Shown: piece by piece, positions 15,888 to 24,903 of the stretch
How the letters are laid out: each line of letters opens with the position of its first letter
How positions within the stretch are numbered: the stretch's first letter is position 1
Origin: Candidatus Bathyarchaeota archaeon
GTDB lineage: Archaea > Thermoproteota > Bathyarchaeia > Bathyarchaeales > Bathycorpusculaceae
Assembly (NCBI GenBank): GCA_026414485.1
Contig: JAOAIX010000001.1
Coordinates: forward strand, 89,502 to 153,501
Direction of reading: 5' to 3'
DNA: 64,000 nucleotides
Notes under the pieces: model-generated
What the model was told of the DNA's origin: nothing
Databases searched by the model: none
What the model saw: the letters and a program-made list of their open reading frames with translations, nothing else
Made by a program: the position numbers and the translations under genes

Positions 15888-18164
15888 TTGCGTGTTAAAC
15901 TCAATGTCACAGGTATAGTGCAAGGTGTGGGATTTCGTCCCTTCATCTATAGAATTGCTATCAAAAACGGTTTAACAGGTTATGTGCGGAATCGAGGCGA
16001 TGCTGGCGTCGAAGTACTTCTCGAAGGTTCCAAAGCCGCTCTGGACGGTTTTTTGCTTGATCTCTACAAACAAAAGCCGCCTCAAGCCTGCATACACCGC
16101 GTTATACAAACTCCTCTGCAGGGAAAAAATGAGTACAGTCAATTTTCTATTATTCAAAGTTCTGCAGAGACCGAGTTTTCAGGTTCCGTGGTGCCGCCTG
16201 ACATATCCATATGCGGTGAATGTTTAACAGAACTCCGTGATACTCAGAACCCACGTTTTGACTACTTCTTCATAACATGCGTTAACTGTGGTCCCCGCTT
16301 CACCATAATCGAGAGAGCCCCCTACGATCGAGACACTACCTCCATGCGCGATTTTTCGCTTTGCAGTTTCTGCTTAAAAGAGTACACTGATCCTTCGAAT
16401 CGCCGGTTTCACGCTCAAACTGTTGCTTGTCCACTTTGTGGGCCAAAAGCTTACCTCACCACAAACAAAGGTGAGGCTATAAAATGTGCGGATCCTGTAC
16501 GGCAAGCAGGCAAACTCCTTAATGAAGGCAGTATAGTTGCTGTGAAAGGCTACGGTGGCTTTCATCTTGCTGCGTCTGCCGCACTTGAGGCTCCTTTGGT
16601 GAGGCTTCGCCAGTCGAAGAGTCGACGCGTGAAACCTTTTGCGATAATGGCGAAAAGCTTGGAGGCAGTAGAAACCTTCGCTGAAGTGAACTCTAAAGAA
16701 AAAGAACTGTTGTCGTCTTATTCGCGACCCATTGTTTTGCTCAATAAAAGCGGCAAGTACCACCTTTCGCCGCTGGTGGCGCCTGATTTGCATAATGTTG
16801 GCGTTATGTTGCCTTACTCTGCCATGCACTATATGCTCTTCGACCGTGTGGGTGACCTAGCGTTTGTTATGACTAGCGCTAATCCACCCAACCAACCCAT
16901 AGTAAAAGAAAATGATCTGGCTCTCCAAATTCTAAGCGGCACTGTGGATTATTTTCTGTTTCATAACCGGAACATTGTTCAGCGGTGCGATGACTCTGTT
17001 ATGCGAGTGCATGGCGATCGCAGCGTGTTTCTTAGGCGTAGTCGCGGTTACGCTCCAGCTCCAATAATAATTCGCAAACCGGCAAAACATTGCGTTGTTG
17101 CTTTGGGCGGTGAACTCAACAACACTTCATGTGTATTAAACGGAGACAAAGCTTTCATCAGTCAGCACATAGGTGATGTAGAAAACCTTGAGACTCTCAG
17201 TTTTCTCCAAGAAACCATAGGTCACCTCGTTAACTTAACCAACAGTAAAGTTGACACAATTGCGTGTGATTTACATCCGAAATTCACTACTACTAACCTT
17301 GCACGTAACCTTGCTGAAAAAAATAGGTGGCAACTGGTTCAGGTTCAGCATCATCATGCTCATGTGGCAGCGTTGATGGCAGAGCATGGCGTAGAAGAGA
17401 TTGTTGGTGTAGTTTGTGATGGGTACGGGTACGGCTCTGACGGTTCTGCATGGGGCGGCGAGGTGCTTCTCTGTGACAACGGCGTTGTCAACTTTAATCG
17501 TGTTGGGCATTTAGAGAAACAACCCTTGGTCGGTGGGGATTTAGCAACCAAATATCCCTTGCGGGTAGCCGCCGCTATACTGAATAAAAAAATTGATGTG
17601 TCGCAGTGGCTGCTACAAAACAGTAGTCGTCTGCCTTATGGCGAAACTGAGGCAAAGCTTATCATTAGTCAACTCAAAAAAGGCAGTGCACCTGAAACCA
17701 CTAGTCTTGGAAGAATACTAGACGCCGCTGCGGCAGTTTTAGGCGTTTGCTATGAGCGCACCTACGAAGGCGAAGCTGCCATGAGGCTGGAGGCAGTAGC
17801 AGCTAAAGGCAAAGACGTGTTGGATTTAGATTTGATTATCCGCGACAACGTTGTGGATACTTCTCAATTGTTGTTTGCAGTTTACGAAAACCGAGCTAAC
17901 TACTCAAAATCTGACCTTGCCTATTCGGTTCATGCCTATTTAGCTAAAAACTTAGCTACGTTGGCAGTGGGAAAGGCAAAAGAACACGGCATTTCAACTG
18001 TGGGCTTCACAGGAGGTGCAGCTGTCAACGCGTTGCTTGCTTCGTTGATGCGCAAGGTTGTGGAGGAAGCGGGGTTGCGTTTTCTGGTGCATGAGCTGCT
18101 TCCAGCAGGCGATGGGGGCGTAAGTTTTGGGCAAGCAGTGGTTGGAGGTTTTTCAGATTTTTAA
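15888..18164 (+). CDS. hypF: carbamoyltransferase HypF, [NiFe]-hydrogenase maturation
   Basis: HypF converts carbamoyl phosphate to the cyanide ligand precursor of the [NiFe] site, handing it to HypE. Domain order is complete: acylphosphatase (GIVQGVGFRPFIYRIA) at residues 1-90, two zinc fingers (CGECLTEL, CVNCGPRF, CSFC, CPLCGP) at 105-185, a YrdC-like domain (VAVKGYGGFHLA) and a Kae1-like carbamoyltransferase domain with QHHHAHVAALMAEHG and GGAAVNALLASL. Length 758 is normal. The start is TTG. It is followed by hypC and hypD on the same strand; hypA, hypB and hypE are not in the window. Confidence 0.95.
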   Translation: MRVKLNVTGIVQGVGFRPFIYRIAIKNGLTGYVRNRGDAGVEVLLEGSKAALDGFLLDLYKQKPPQACIHRVIQTPLQGKNEYSQFSIIQSSAETEFSGSVVPPDISICGECLTELRDTQNPRFDYFFITCVNCGPRFTIIERAPYDRDTTSMRDFSLCSFCLKEYTDPSNRRFHAQTVACPLCGPKAYLTTNKGEAIKCADPVRQAGKLLNEGSIVAVKGYGGFHLAASAALEAPLVRLRQSKSRRVKPFAIMAKSLEAVETFAEVNSKEKELLSSYSRPIVLLNKSGKYHLSPLVAPDLHNVGVMLPYSAMHYMLFDRVGDLAFVMTSANPPNQPIVKENDLALQILSGTVDYFLFHNRNIVQRCDDSVMRVHGDRSVFLRRSRGYAPAPIIIRKPAKHCVVALGGELNNTSCVLNGDKAFISQHIGDVENLETLSFLQETIGHLVNLTNSKVDTIACDLHPKFTTTNLARNLAEKNRWQLVQVQHHHAHVAALMAEHGVEEIVGVVCDGYGYGSDGSAWGGEVLLCDNGVVNFNRVGHLEKQPLVGGDLATKYPLRVAAAILNKKIDVSQWLLQNSSRLPYGETEAKLIISQLKKGSAPETTSLGRILDAAAAVLGVCYERTYEGEAAMRLEAVAAKGKDVLDLDLIIRDNVVDTSQLLFAVYENRANYSKSDLAYSVHAYLAKNLATLAVGKAKEHGISTVGFTGGAAVNALLASLMRKVVEEAGLRFLVHELLPAGDGGVSFGQAVVGGFSDF

Positions 18165-18211
18165 CCACACGGTTTTTATCGTCGTGGCAACTGGGTTTAT
18201 GGTGACCAAGA

Positions 18212-18433
18212 ATGTGTTTAGCCATTCCAGCTCACGTTTTGAGTGTTTCTGGCGATAAAGCACAAGTGGATTTTGGGCAAAATGTTCTGCGGGAAGTCAA
18301 CATATCCCTCGTAGATGTGAAAGTTGGCGACTATGTTTTGGTGCATGCAGGCTACGCGATACAGAAACTTGATGAAAAAGATGCTTTAGAAACACTCAGT
18401 TTGTGGAAAGAAATTCTTGAGACAGAAAATTAG
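18212..18433 (+). CDS. hypC: hydrogenase maturation chaperone HypC
   Basis: HypC/HupF binds iron with HypD and escorts the Fe(CN)2CO unit to the large hydrogenase subunit. The 73-residue protein starts MCLAIPA, with the essential Cys2, and continues as a small beta barrel (VGDYVLVHAGYAIQKLDEKDA), the standard family signature. It lies 47 bases after hypF and 16 before hypD, so the three genes are one operon. Confidence 0.95.
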   Translation: MCLAIPAHVLSVSGDKAQVDFGQNVLREVNISLVDVKVGDYVLVHAGYAIQKLDEKDALETLSLWKEILETEN

Positions 18434-18449
18434 TGTCTGAAAGGGTAAT

Positions 18450-19556
18450 TTGAATGTTGGGTCAACCATGGTAGTGCAGAATTATCGTGACCCTGAACTG
18501 GCGTGTCAAATAGCCGCCAAAATTCGAGAGGTCACGCCGCAGACTGGTAATTTCAAGTTTTGTCACGTCTGTGGTACTCACGAATGGACTATTACTCACT
18601 ACGGCATCAGGAGTTTGCTACCAAAAAATGTTGAAGTTATAGCCGGTCCTGGTTGTCCCGTTTGTATTGTGCCGGCGGCAGAAATTGATGAAGCGGTGCT
18701 CCTAGCAAAAAAAGGAGTGGTGATGACGTGTTTTGGTGACTTGTTGCGTGTGCCAGGTAGTGATGGATCGTTGTTGGATGCCAAAGCTCAGGGCGCTGAT
18801 GTGAGGGTTGTTTACAGTTTAACTGACGCAGTTAGCATGGCTAGAAAAGAACCTGAAAAAGAATTTGTGTTCTTTGCGGTTGGTTTCGAAACGACGGCGC
18901 CCACAACGGCCTTAGAAGCCCTAAGTAAACCGCCTAGAAATTTTAGTTTTTTGATTGCGCATCGTCTGATTCCGCCTGCCATGGAGCTTTTGTTAGGTGT
19001 AGGCGACCTGCAAATTGACGGGTTTATTGCGCCTGGTCACGTGAGCGCGATAATTGGCATGAAACCTTACGAGCTTTTCCCCAAAGTTTACCGTATGCCC
19101 ACTGTGGTGGCGGGGTTTGAGCCTATCGATGTTCTCATGGGCATATACATGCTTGTAAAACAACTGAAAGAGAAAACTGCCCGGTTGGAAAATGAATATG
19201 CTCGCGTGGTTAAATGGGAAGGCAACCAGAAAGCATTAGAAATAATGAATCGTGCTTTCACTGTGACGTCGGGAAACTGGAGGGGAATTGGCAGACTTCC
19301 TGATTCAGCATACGAACTTCGGGATGAACTTGCCTCCTACGACGCACGCGCAAAATTTAATGTAAAGATAAAGCAGGGCAAAGATATCCTTCTTGGCTGC
19401 GAATGTCACTTGGTGATAATTGGTAAAATTAAGCCTGACAAATGTCCTCTTTTCATGAAGGCTTGTACGCCACAAAGACCTGTGGGCGCGTGTATGGTTA
19501 GCAGTGAAGGCACATGCAGAGTCTGGGCTAAAGCTGCCTTATCCCCTCTTCAGTAG
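18450..19556 (+). CDS. hypD: hydrogenase maturation protein HypD
   Basis: HypD is the [4Fe-4S] scaffold on which the Fe(CN)2CO group is built. Conserved motifs are present: FCHVCGTHEW near residue 38, AGPGCPVCIVP near residue 70, FAVGFETTAPT near 148 and GHVSAIIG near 195; the cluster cysteines in the C-terminal region (CECHLV, CTPQRPVGAC, GTCRVW) are intact. The TTG at 18450 gives 368 residues, but the ATG at 18468 is also possible. No hydrogenase structural genes are in view. Confidence 0.95.
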   Translation: MNVGSTMVVQNYRDPELACQIAAKIREVTPQTGNFKFCHVCGTHEWTITHYGIRSLLPKNVEVIAGPGCPVCIVPAAEIDEAVLLAKKGVVMTCFGDLLRVPGSDGSLLDAKAQGADVRVVYSLTDAVSMARKEPEKEFVFFAVGFETTAPTTALEALSKPPRNFSFLIAHRLIPPAMELLLGVGDLQIDGFIAPGHVSAIIGMKPYELFPKVYRMPTVVAGFEPIDVLMGIYMLVKQLKEKTARLENEYARVVKWEGNQKALEIMNRAFTVTSGNWRGIGRLPDSAYELRDELASYDARAKFNVKIKQGKDILLGCECHLVIIGKIKPDKCPLFMKACTPQRPVGACMVSSEGTCRVWAKAALSPLQ

Positions 19557-19726
19557 AAGCGGCAATTTTAACTGTGAGTAAGGCCAGCGTCGCCTTAAAA
19601 ATCGCCAGATGAACACAAGAGCCGGCCTAATTTGTATTTTGCTTTCGGATATTTAGGCGCCAAAAAACCGTAAGCGTTTTATGTCTATAGATATGTTCTC
19701 TTCAGAGAAGACACAGATTTTCGCGT

Positions 19727-19800
19727 GCCTCGGTAGCCTAGCCCGGTGGGGCGTTACCTTGGTAAGGTAATGGTCGCGGGTCCAAATCCCGCCCGAGGCT
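19727..19800 (+). tRNA. tRNA-Thr (GGT)
   Basis: The acceptor arms GCCTCGG and CCGAGGC pair perfectly. The anticodon stem TTACC/GGTAA encloses TTGGTAA, so the anticodon is GGT (threonine). The T stem GCGGG/CCCGC encloses TCCAAAT. A discriminator T and an encoded CCA (19801-19803) follow. No intron is visible. Confidence 0.95.
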
Positions 19801-19884
19801 CCAGTCACTATAATGTGTAGGGGCTAATCACTTTATTTGCTGTGGTTGTGCGTTGATTTGAAGTAAACAACTTGTAATTCGCTT

Positions 19885-20658
19885 TCAATTCAGAGGCTCG
19901 ATTGGTATTATGTACGGTATTTCTTTGTTGTAGTTTATAACAACTTCAACGCCATAAACTGAACTTATGTTTTCTGGAGTTAACACGTCATGTGTTTTAC
20001 CCGCCGCGTATACCCTGCCATTTTTCATCATCACAACTTTGTCACAGAAACGGGATGCTAAATTAAGATCATGGATTGCCACAACCGCGGCAAGCCTTTG
20101 TTTTGCAACTAATTTCCTTGTCAAATTCATAACCTCCAGCTGGTATTTTATGTCTAAATTGCTGGTCGGTTCGTCTAGCAGGAGAACTTTTGCTTCTTGT
20201 GCTAATGACCGTGCAATTAAAACTCTCTGTTGTTCGCCACCGCTAAGTTCATAGAAATCACGCAGTGCCAAGTGCTCAATTTTAAGAGTCTTTAACGCTT
20301 CCCATGTCTTCTCTGTGTCTTTTTCACTGTTTTGCCATGTGAAGTGTGGCCTTCTACCCATCAGTACAACGTCAAACACTGAGAGGGCGCTTGGGTTATT
20401 AACAGTGCTTTGGGGTACATATCCTATGTGTTTTGCAACTTCAAGCCTACTCATCTTTTTAAGATGTTTACCTTCAAGTAGGATGCGTCCCTGCTTGGGC
20501 TCTAAAATTTTATTTATGCACTTTAGCAAGGTGGTTTTTCCTGAGCCGTTTGGGCCTATCATCCCTAAAACTTCTGATTCGTGGATATCTACGTTTACTT
20601 CGGTAAGTGAGGGGGTGCTGCGGTAAAAGAAGGTGACACCTTGCACGGTTATGTTCAT
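19885..20658 (-). CDS. ABC transporter ATP-binding protein, iron-siderophore/cobalamin (BtuD/FepC) type
   Basis: The 257-residue ATPase powers the importer encoded divergently at 20780-24332. Walker A is GPNGSGKTT (residue 35), the Q-loop is YVPQST, the signature ELSGGEQQR lies near residue 138 and Walker B is LLLDEPTSNLD. The spacing and the PHFTW segment match the BtuD/FepC subfamily. ATG follows GAGGTAAA. It shares the operator region at 20704-20768 with the substrate-binding protein gene, so the transporter genes are likely coregulated although on opposite strands. Confidence 0.92.
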   Translation of the reverse strand: MNITVQGVTFFYRSTPSLTEVNVDIHESEVLGMIGPNGSGKTTLLKCINKILEPKQGRILLEGKHLKKMSRLEVAKHIGYVPQSTVNNPSALSVFDVVLMGRRPHFTWQNSEKDTEKTWEALKTLKIEHLALRDFYELSGGEQQRVLIARSLAQEAKVLLLDEPTSNLDIKYQLEVMNLTRKLVAKQRLAAVVAIHDLNLASRFCDKVVMMKNGRVYAAGKTHDVLTPENISSVYGVEVVINYNKEIPYIIPIEPLN

Positions 20659-20703
20659 TTTTTTACCTCGCTTGTTTTTTGAAGTGGTTTTCAGGGTATT
20701 TTA

Positions 20704-20731
20704 GTATTACTTTTTTTAATAATCGTAACAC
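20704..20731. promoter_or_regulatory. operator 1: GTATTAC-N14-GTAACAC
   Basis: GTATTAC at 20704-20710 and GTAACAC at 20725-20731 form an inverted repeat with one wobble position and a 14-base T/A-rich spacer. This resembles the GTGTTAC-N14-GTAACAC class of NikR nickel-repressor sites described by comparative genomics. It lies between the divergent ATPase and substrate-binding protein genes. Confidence 0.6.
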
Positions 20732-20740
20732 AATGTATAA

Positions 20741-20768
20741 GTATTACCTTTTTTAAAAAAAGTAATAC
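20741..20768. promoter_or_regulatory. operator 2: GTATTAC-N14-GTAATAC
   Basis: GTATTAC at 20741-20747 and GTAATAC at 20762-20768 are exact inverted repeats, again 14 bases apart, with a spacer that is itself T-rich then A-rich. The site begins 37 bases after operator 1. A TATAAG element at 20736-20741 sits between the two, and the right half-site abuts the GGTGAT ribosome-binding site of the next gene, so binding would block transcription initiation. Confidence 0.65.
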
Positions 20769-20779
20769 GGTGATCTGTT

Positions 20780-22378
20780 GTGAGAAAAGCTCTGTTAATA
20801 GGAATAATCCTTACACTCTTGCTAACTTCTTCAATAATACTAATTTATAACCAAAATTTTTTCCAACAAAAATCTGCGACTTCTCAGCAAGCTGATGTTG
20901 CGCTGCCCCAGTCATCTCCAACTACAACACCTACAGCCTCTGAACAGCCCCCACAGCAAACAAACTCGCCCGCCCCCACTGTCCCATCTCAACAGACAAC
21001 TCCTCCCCAATCGACGTCTTCACCAACACCACAATCAAACAACTTACCACCAACAGTATCTCCTTTACCTACCCCCTCACCGATGCGAGTGTCCATACCG
21101 TTGACCCTTGAAATCTTCGGAAACGCTCACCTTGATGACGTTATAGACGAAGTTGATTTACGTCTAATGGAGCGAATCGTCGCCGGCACCGCAGACAAAA
21201 CCCGATTTTCCGACGCAAATAACGACGGAGTAATAAACCAAGCTGACATTGAGCAGATAAGAAAGATCATAAACGGTACGGCTTCCTACATTGTAATGCT
21301 CGATGGAAACGGCAAAAAAATAACCGTAACTCTACCAGTAAATCGTATCGTCGTTGAATATATCCAAAACGCAGAACTTATGCGGGTTCTAAGACTAGAG
21401 GACAAAGTTGTCGGCGTTGATTTCTGCGTTAACCAGCTCAAATCTATATACTTCCCAAATAATACTAACATAGTGTCTGTTGGGCAAATGTATACCCCTG
21501 ACTACGAAAAAATTCTCAGTCTAAATCCTGATATTGTCTTGACATTTTCTAACTCGCCTTCAGCTATAGACGAAAAAGCCTCAAAACTGCCTGGAGTAAA
21601 CGTGGTTTTCTTAGGTTTATACTACCCAAACGTCACTAACCCTGAAGCTTCCCAGTTTTTCCAAGGAATACTCAAAGCAGGCTACATATTCAACCGGGTA
21701 CCTCAAGCAACAGAGTATGTAAACTGGTTGTTCAATCTCACGCAGACTTTACGTGCAAAAACTAGTCTCCTATCTGAAAGTGACAAACGTACGGTGTTAT
21801 TGACTAACTACCCATACACACCCTCCACGACTATCCGAGCATACACGACTCTCGACACGTTGGGTCAGGTGTGCATTTTATCAGGCGGCTCTAACATTGC
21901 AAAAATACTTCCAACTTACCTTAACGCCTCTTCTATTAATGTCGACGCTGAATGGATTCTAACCCAAAACCCTGACTACATCTTTCTGCACACGGTAAGA
22001 TACACTTTCAGCGGGATAACTTATGCTGACCCTGCGCAGGGTCTTGACGTCAGTGACATCAACAGCATAAAAACTTGTTTGCAAAATTGGATGGCGCGAC
22101 CAGAATTTGCCTCTCTCAAAGCTGTCCAAAATAACCGCGTCTACATTATAGCCGGCGACTTTCGAAATAACGCTATGGGTGGAGTTTTAGGCGCCGTTTA
22201 TATAGCGAGGACACTTTACCCTGACTTGTTTGCTGATTTAAATCCACAAGCAGTTCACCAAGAGTACATTACACGATTCATGAGGATAAACTACAACTTG
22301 GACACTGATGGAGTCTTTCTGTATCCGTCGCTTCGCGTAAACAATGACGTAGTAGGTATACCCAACAACGCTGCCTGA
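20780..22378 (+). CDS. ABC substrate-binding protein (BtuF/FepB type) with dockerin-like domain
   Basis: The 532-residue protein has an N-terminal membrane anchor (residues 4-23, no lipobox), a Pro/Thr/Ser/Gln-rich linker (about 35-105), a dockerin-like EF-hand pair (about 110-168, with SDANNDGVINQADI as the second Ca2+ loop) and a siderophore/cobalamin-type binding domain (about 170-515, with NRIVVEYIQNAEL and ILSLNPDIVLTFSN). It presumably captures a metal or metal chelate outside the membrane and passes it to the BtuC-like permease. GTG follows GGTGAT. The NikR-like operators suggest nickel; cobalamin or heme are alternatives. Confidence 0.82.
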   Translation: MRKALLIGIILTLLLTSSIILIYNQNFFQQKSATSQQADVALPQSSPTTTPTASEQPPQQTNSPAPTVPSQQTTPPQSTSSPTPQSNNLPPTVSPLPTPSPMRVSIPLTLEIFGNAHLDDVIDEVDLRLMERIVAGTADKTRFSDANNDGVINQADIEQIRKIINGTASYIVMLDGNGKKITVTLPVNRIVVEYIQNAELMRVLRLEDKVVGVDFCVNQLKSIYFPNNTNIVSVGQMYTPDYEKILSLNPDIVLTFSNSPSAIDEKASKLPGVNVVFLGLYYPNVTNPEASQFFQGILKAGYIFNRVPQATEYVNWLFNLTQTLRAKTSLLSESDKRTVLLTNYPYTPSTTIRAYTTLDTLGQVCILSGGSNIAKILPTYLNASSINVDAEWILTQNPDYIFLHTVRYTFSGITYADPAQGLDVSDINSIKTCLQNWMARPEFASLKAVQNNRVYIIAGDFRNNAMGGVLGAVYIARTLYPDLFADLNPQAVHQEYITRFMRINYNLDTDGVFLYPSLRVNNDVVGIPNNAA

Positions 22379-22446
22379 GGAAACTGGCACATTATTTCCC
22401 CTTTTTTAATTTTTGTTCCTAAATTAACAACTTGGTCCGATGAACC

Positions 22447-23253
22447 ATGACAAGCGTCGTTAACTGGAACGAGACAAGAAAGTTGATGTTGCAAAGTACC
22501 CGCCGTATCAAGTCATGCAACATTAAGTATTGGGATATGTGTGCGCTAGACTTCAACAAAAAAACAGCCTCTATGCACACATTAACCCAAGATCAAATAA
22601 ACAAACTCCCTCTAACGCCAGCCCACACAGTTCTTGAAATTGGAGCAGGCACTGGTCGCATAACCATCCCGATTGCTAAAAAGGTTAAGCATGTAACAGC
22701 AGTGGAGCCTTCTTTGCGGATGCTGGCTTTCTTGAAGGCAAACGCTGAAAGGTCACAAGTGAAAAACATAACCTGCATAAATAAACCTTGGGAAAACATT
22801 AACACAGATGAAGTGTCCCCTCACGATTTTGTTATTGCTTCTTTTTCATTTTTTATGATCGATCTTGCCCCCGCCTTGTTGAAGATGCATATTTTAGCAA
22901 ATGAAAAAGTCTACCTTTTCCTTTCTGCGTCTAATTGGATGGAAGAAGAGATCCAAAAAATACTCTTTGGCAACGCTCAACCAGAGGTTTTCCCTGATCA
23001 CGTCTACATTTACAATATTCTCAACGAATTGGGCATAACCGCAAATGTTGAAGTTTGGACTTATCTTTCTGAACAGAGGTATGCTGATTTATCTGAAGTA
23101 ACCTCTAGATTCATGGAACTCTACGATGTTCCTGCTGACAAAAAAGAACATCTCAAAGAATATCTTCTAAAAATCTTAGTGCCTGATGAAGGTGGTCTTT
23201 GGCTGAAACAACAAAAGAAGGTAGCAATGTTATGGTGGTCAAAAGAAGAGTAG
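22447..23253 (+). CDS. class I SAM-dependent methyltransferase inside the importer operon
   Basis: The 268-residue protein shows motif I VLEIGAGTGRITIPIA near residue 63 and an acidic motif II (VTAVEPS), the fold of class I methyltransferases. It sits between the substrate-binding protein and the permease and overlaps the permease start by 22 bases, so it belongs to the same transcript. The substrate is not evident. The position suggests modification of the transported metal ligand, but that is speculation. Confidence 0.8.
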   Translation: MTSVVNWNETRKLMLQSTRRIKSCNIKYWDMCALDFNKKTASMHTLTQDQINKLPLTPAHTVLEIGAGTGRITIPIAKKVKHVTAVEPSLRMLAFLKANAERSQVKNITCINKPWENINTDEVSPHDFVIASFSFFMIDLAPALLKMHILANEKVYLFLSASNWMEEEIQKILFGNAQPEVFPDHVYIYNILNELGITANVEVWTYLSEQRYADLSEVTSRFMELYDVPADKKEHLKEYLLKILVPDEGGLWLKQQKKVAMLWWSKEE

Positions 23254-24332
23254 TCACCGCTTATAATACTCCCCAGGATGGGGTTACTGAAGAAAAGCGG
23301 AAATACCGCAGGCTGCTCTTACGGCGAAGCCTATTTCTAATCTTCTGCGTCATTTTACTTTTAACTGTAGCAGGTGTTTCTCTTGCCCTTGGCTCTGCTG
23401 AAATGTCCTTTTTTGACGCATACGCTGCAATTTTTGGAAGATTTTTTCCCAACATATTTCATGTAACTCCGCTTGCTGATACAGTTGTTTGGACTTTAAG
23501 GCTGCCGCGAATGCTTTTAGCAGTTTTAGCTGGTGCTGCGTTTGCGATGGCAGGCTCTACGACACAAGCAATTCTCAGAAACCCACTTGCAACCCCTTAC
23601 ACTTTGGGTGTTTCAGCGGGTGCGGCACTGGGTGCAGCTATAGGTATAATTGTGGGCAGAGGCGTAACCGATGGTCCTCTTCTGATTGTCGGCAACTCAT
23701 TTGTTTTTTCAATAATTCCTATTTTTGTCATTTTACTTATGATTAAGCGCAGAGGAGCATCCCCTGAAACTATAATCCTCTCAGGAATCGCTATAATGTA
23801 TATTTTTTCTGCATGCACTACTTTGCTGCAATATTTTGCGGAATCCAACGCGGTTAGCGCGACTGTTTTTTGGGCGATAGGTGACTTGTCTAGAGCAGCT
23901 TGGTGGCAGTTGCCCTATATACTTTCAGTCTTCATTTTGTGCTTCATAATAAATCTCCGTTTAGCGTGGGATCTAAACATAATGAAGATGGGTGATGACA
24001 GCGCAAAAAGCCTTGGCGTAGAAGTTGACCGCGTACGAATAATTGTTTTGCTCACTGCTTGCCTTTCAACTGCCGTTGTGGTTAGTTTCACAGGTGCTAT
24101 AGGTTTTATTTGTCTGGTTGCACCACACATTTGCCGTGCTGTTGTGGGTGGTGACGAACGTTTGCTCCTTGTGTCATCAAGTTTGTTTGGCGCAATTTTA
24201 CTGATTTTTGCGGACATAATCGCCCGGAGACTAATTGCTCCCATTGTGCTGCCTGTGGGAGCTATAACCGCGTTTCTGGGTGGACCTTTGTTACTTTATC
24301 TGTTGATTAGGCGGAGACGGGTAAATCAATGA
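23232..24332 (+). CDS. ABC transporter permease, BtuC/FecCD family
   Basis: The 366-residue permease has about nine to ten hydrophobic helices and FecCD signatures: LRLPRMLLAVLAGAAFAMAG near residue 90, NPLATPYTLGVSAGAALG and GFICLVAPHICRAVVGGDER near residue 290, the last being the coupling loop that contacts the ATPase. The ATG at 23232 has AAGGT upstream and is preferred over the TTG at 23199. It overlaps the methyltransferase gene by 22 bases. Confidence 0.92.
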   Translation: MVVKRRVVTAYNTPQDGVTEEKRKYRRLLLRRSLFLIFCVILLLTVAGVSLALGSAEMSFFDAYAAIFGRFFPNIFHVTPLADTVVWTLRLPRMLLAVLAGAAFAMAGSTTQAILRNPLATPYTLGVSAGAALGAAIGIIVGRGVTDGPLLIVGNSFVFSIIPIFVILLMIKRRGASPETIILSGIAIMYIFSACTTLLQYFAESNAVSATVFWAIGDLSRAAWWQLPYILSVFILCFIINLRLAWDLNIMKMGDDSAKSLGVEVDRVRIIVLLTACLSTAVVVSFTGAIGFICLVAPHICRAVVGGDERLLLVSSSLFGAILLIFADIIARRLIAPIVLPVGAITAFLGGPLLLYLLIRRRRVNQ

Positions 24333-24772
24333 TCACTTTTCATTGATACAACTTTGACGCTGTTTTTCTTCAATAGCGCTGCTGTAACACCGTCGCCTGC
24401 AACAGTAGTTCCTGAGAATGTGCCGTCAAAGATTTTTCCACATCCGCAAGAGGGGCTATTCTCAGCAAGAAACGCTTCTGTAGCACCTATAGCTTTAGCA
24501 ATTTTTAATGTTTCTTGTGCCCCTTTGAGGAATTGTTCTGTTACGTCGATGCCCCTTTTGTTTATAACTTTGGCTTTGCCCTCCAAGACCTCTGCGCCAT
24601 CGCCGTTTTGTACCTCTGCAGGCATTCTAGGTGCAGGTAGCCCACCTAGGACTTCGGGGCAGACGGGAAACAATTCTCCCTTTTTGAATTCTTCTAGCAG
24701 CGCTTTGTTTAGCCAGTTTTTTCCTTCAAAGTTACAGTTTACTCCAACTAGGCATGCACTTACCAGTTTCAT
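24326..24772 (-). CDS. DUF523 family protein
   Basis: The 148-residue protein carries the DUF523 pattern: SACLVGVNCNFEGK at the N-terminus, VCPEVLGGLPAPR near residue 38 and the cysteine cluster SPSCGCGKIFDG near residue 105. DUF523 proteins have no settled function; the conserved cysteines suggest metal or cluster binding. It converges on the permease gene with a 7-base overlap of the ends. Confidence 0.85.
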   Translation of the reverse strand: MKLVSACLVGVNCNFEGKNWLNKALLEEFKKGELFPVCPEVLGGLPAPRMPAEVQNGDGAEVLEGKAKVINKRGIDVTEQFLKGAQETLKIAKAIGATEAFLAENSPSCGCGKIFDGTFSGTTVAGDGVTAALLKKNSVKVVSMKSDH

Positions 24773-24903
24773 AGCAGCATAGTTTGTGTGGAGCGCTAAT
24801 TAGGTTTCTCGATGAACTGCTAAGCTTTACTTGTGAAAAAGACGTTTAGAAAGCGTATTTAATTTTTATATACATCGTACGCAATCAGAATACAGAGGAT
24901 ATC

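Noticed and set aside
16374-16829. Minus-strand 151-codon frame inside hypF
   Set aside because: Antisense of a conserved enzyme, no start signals.
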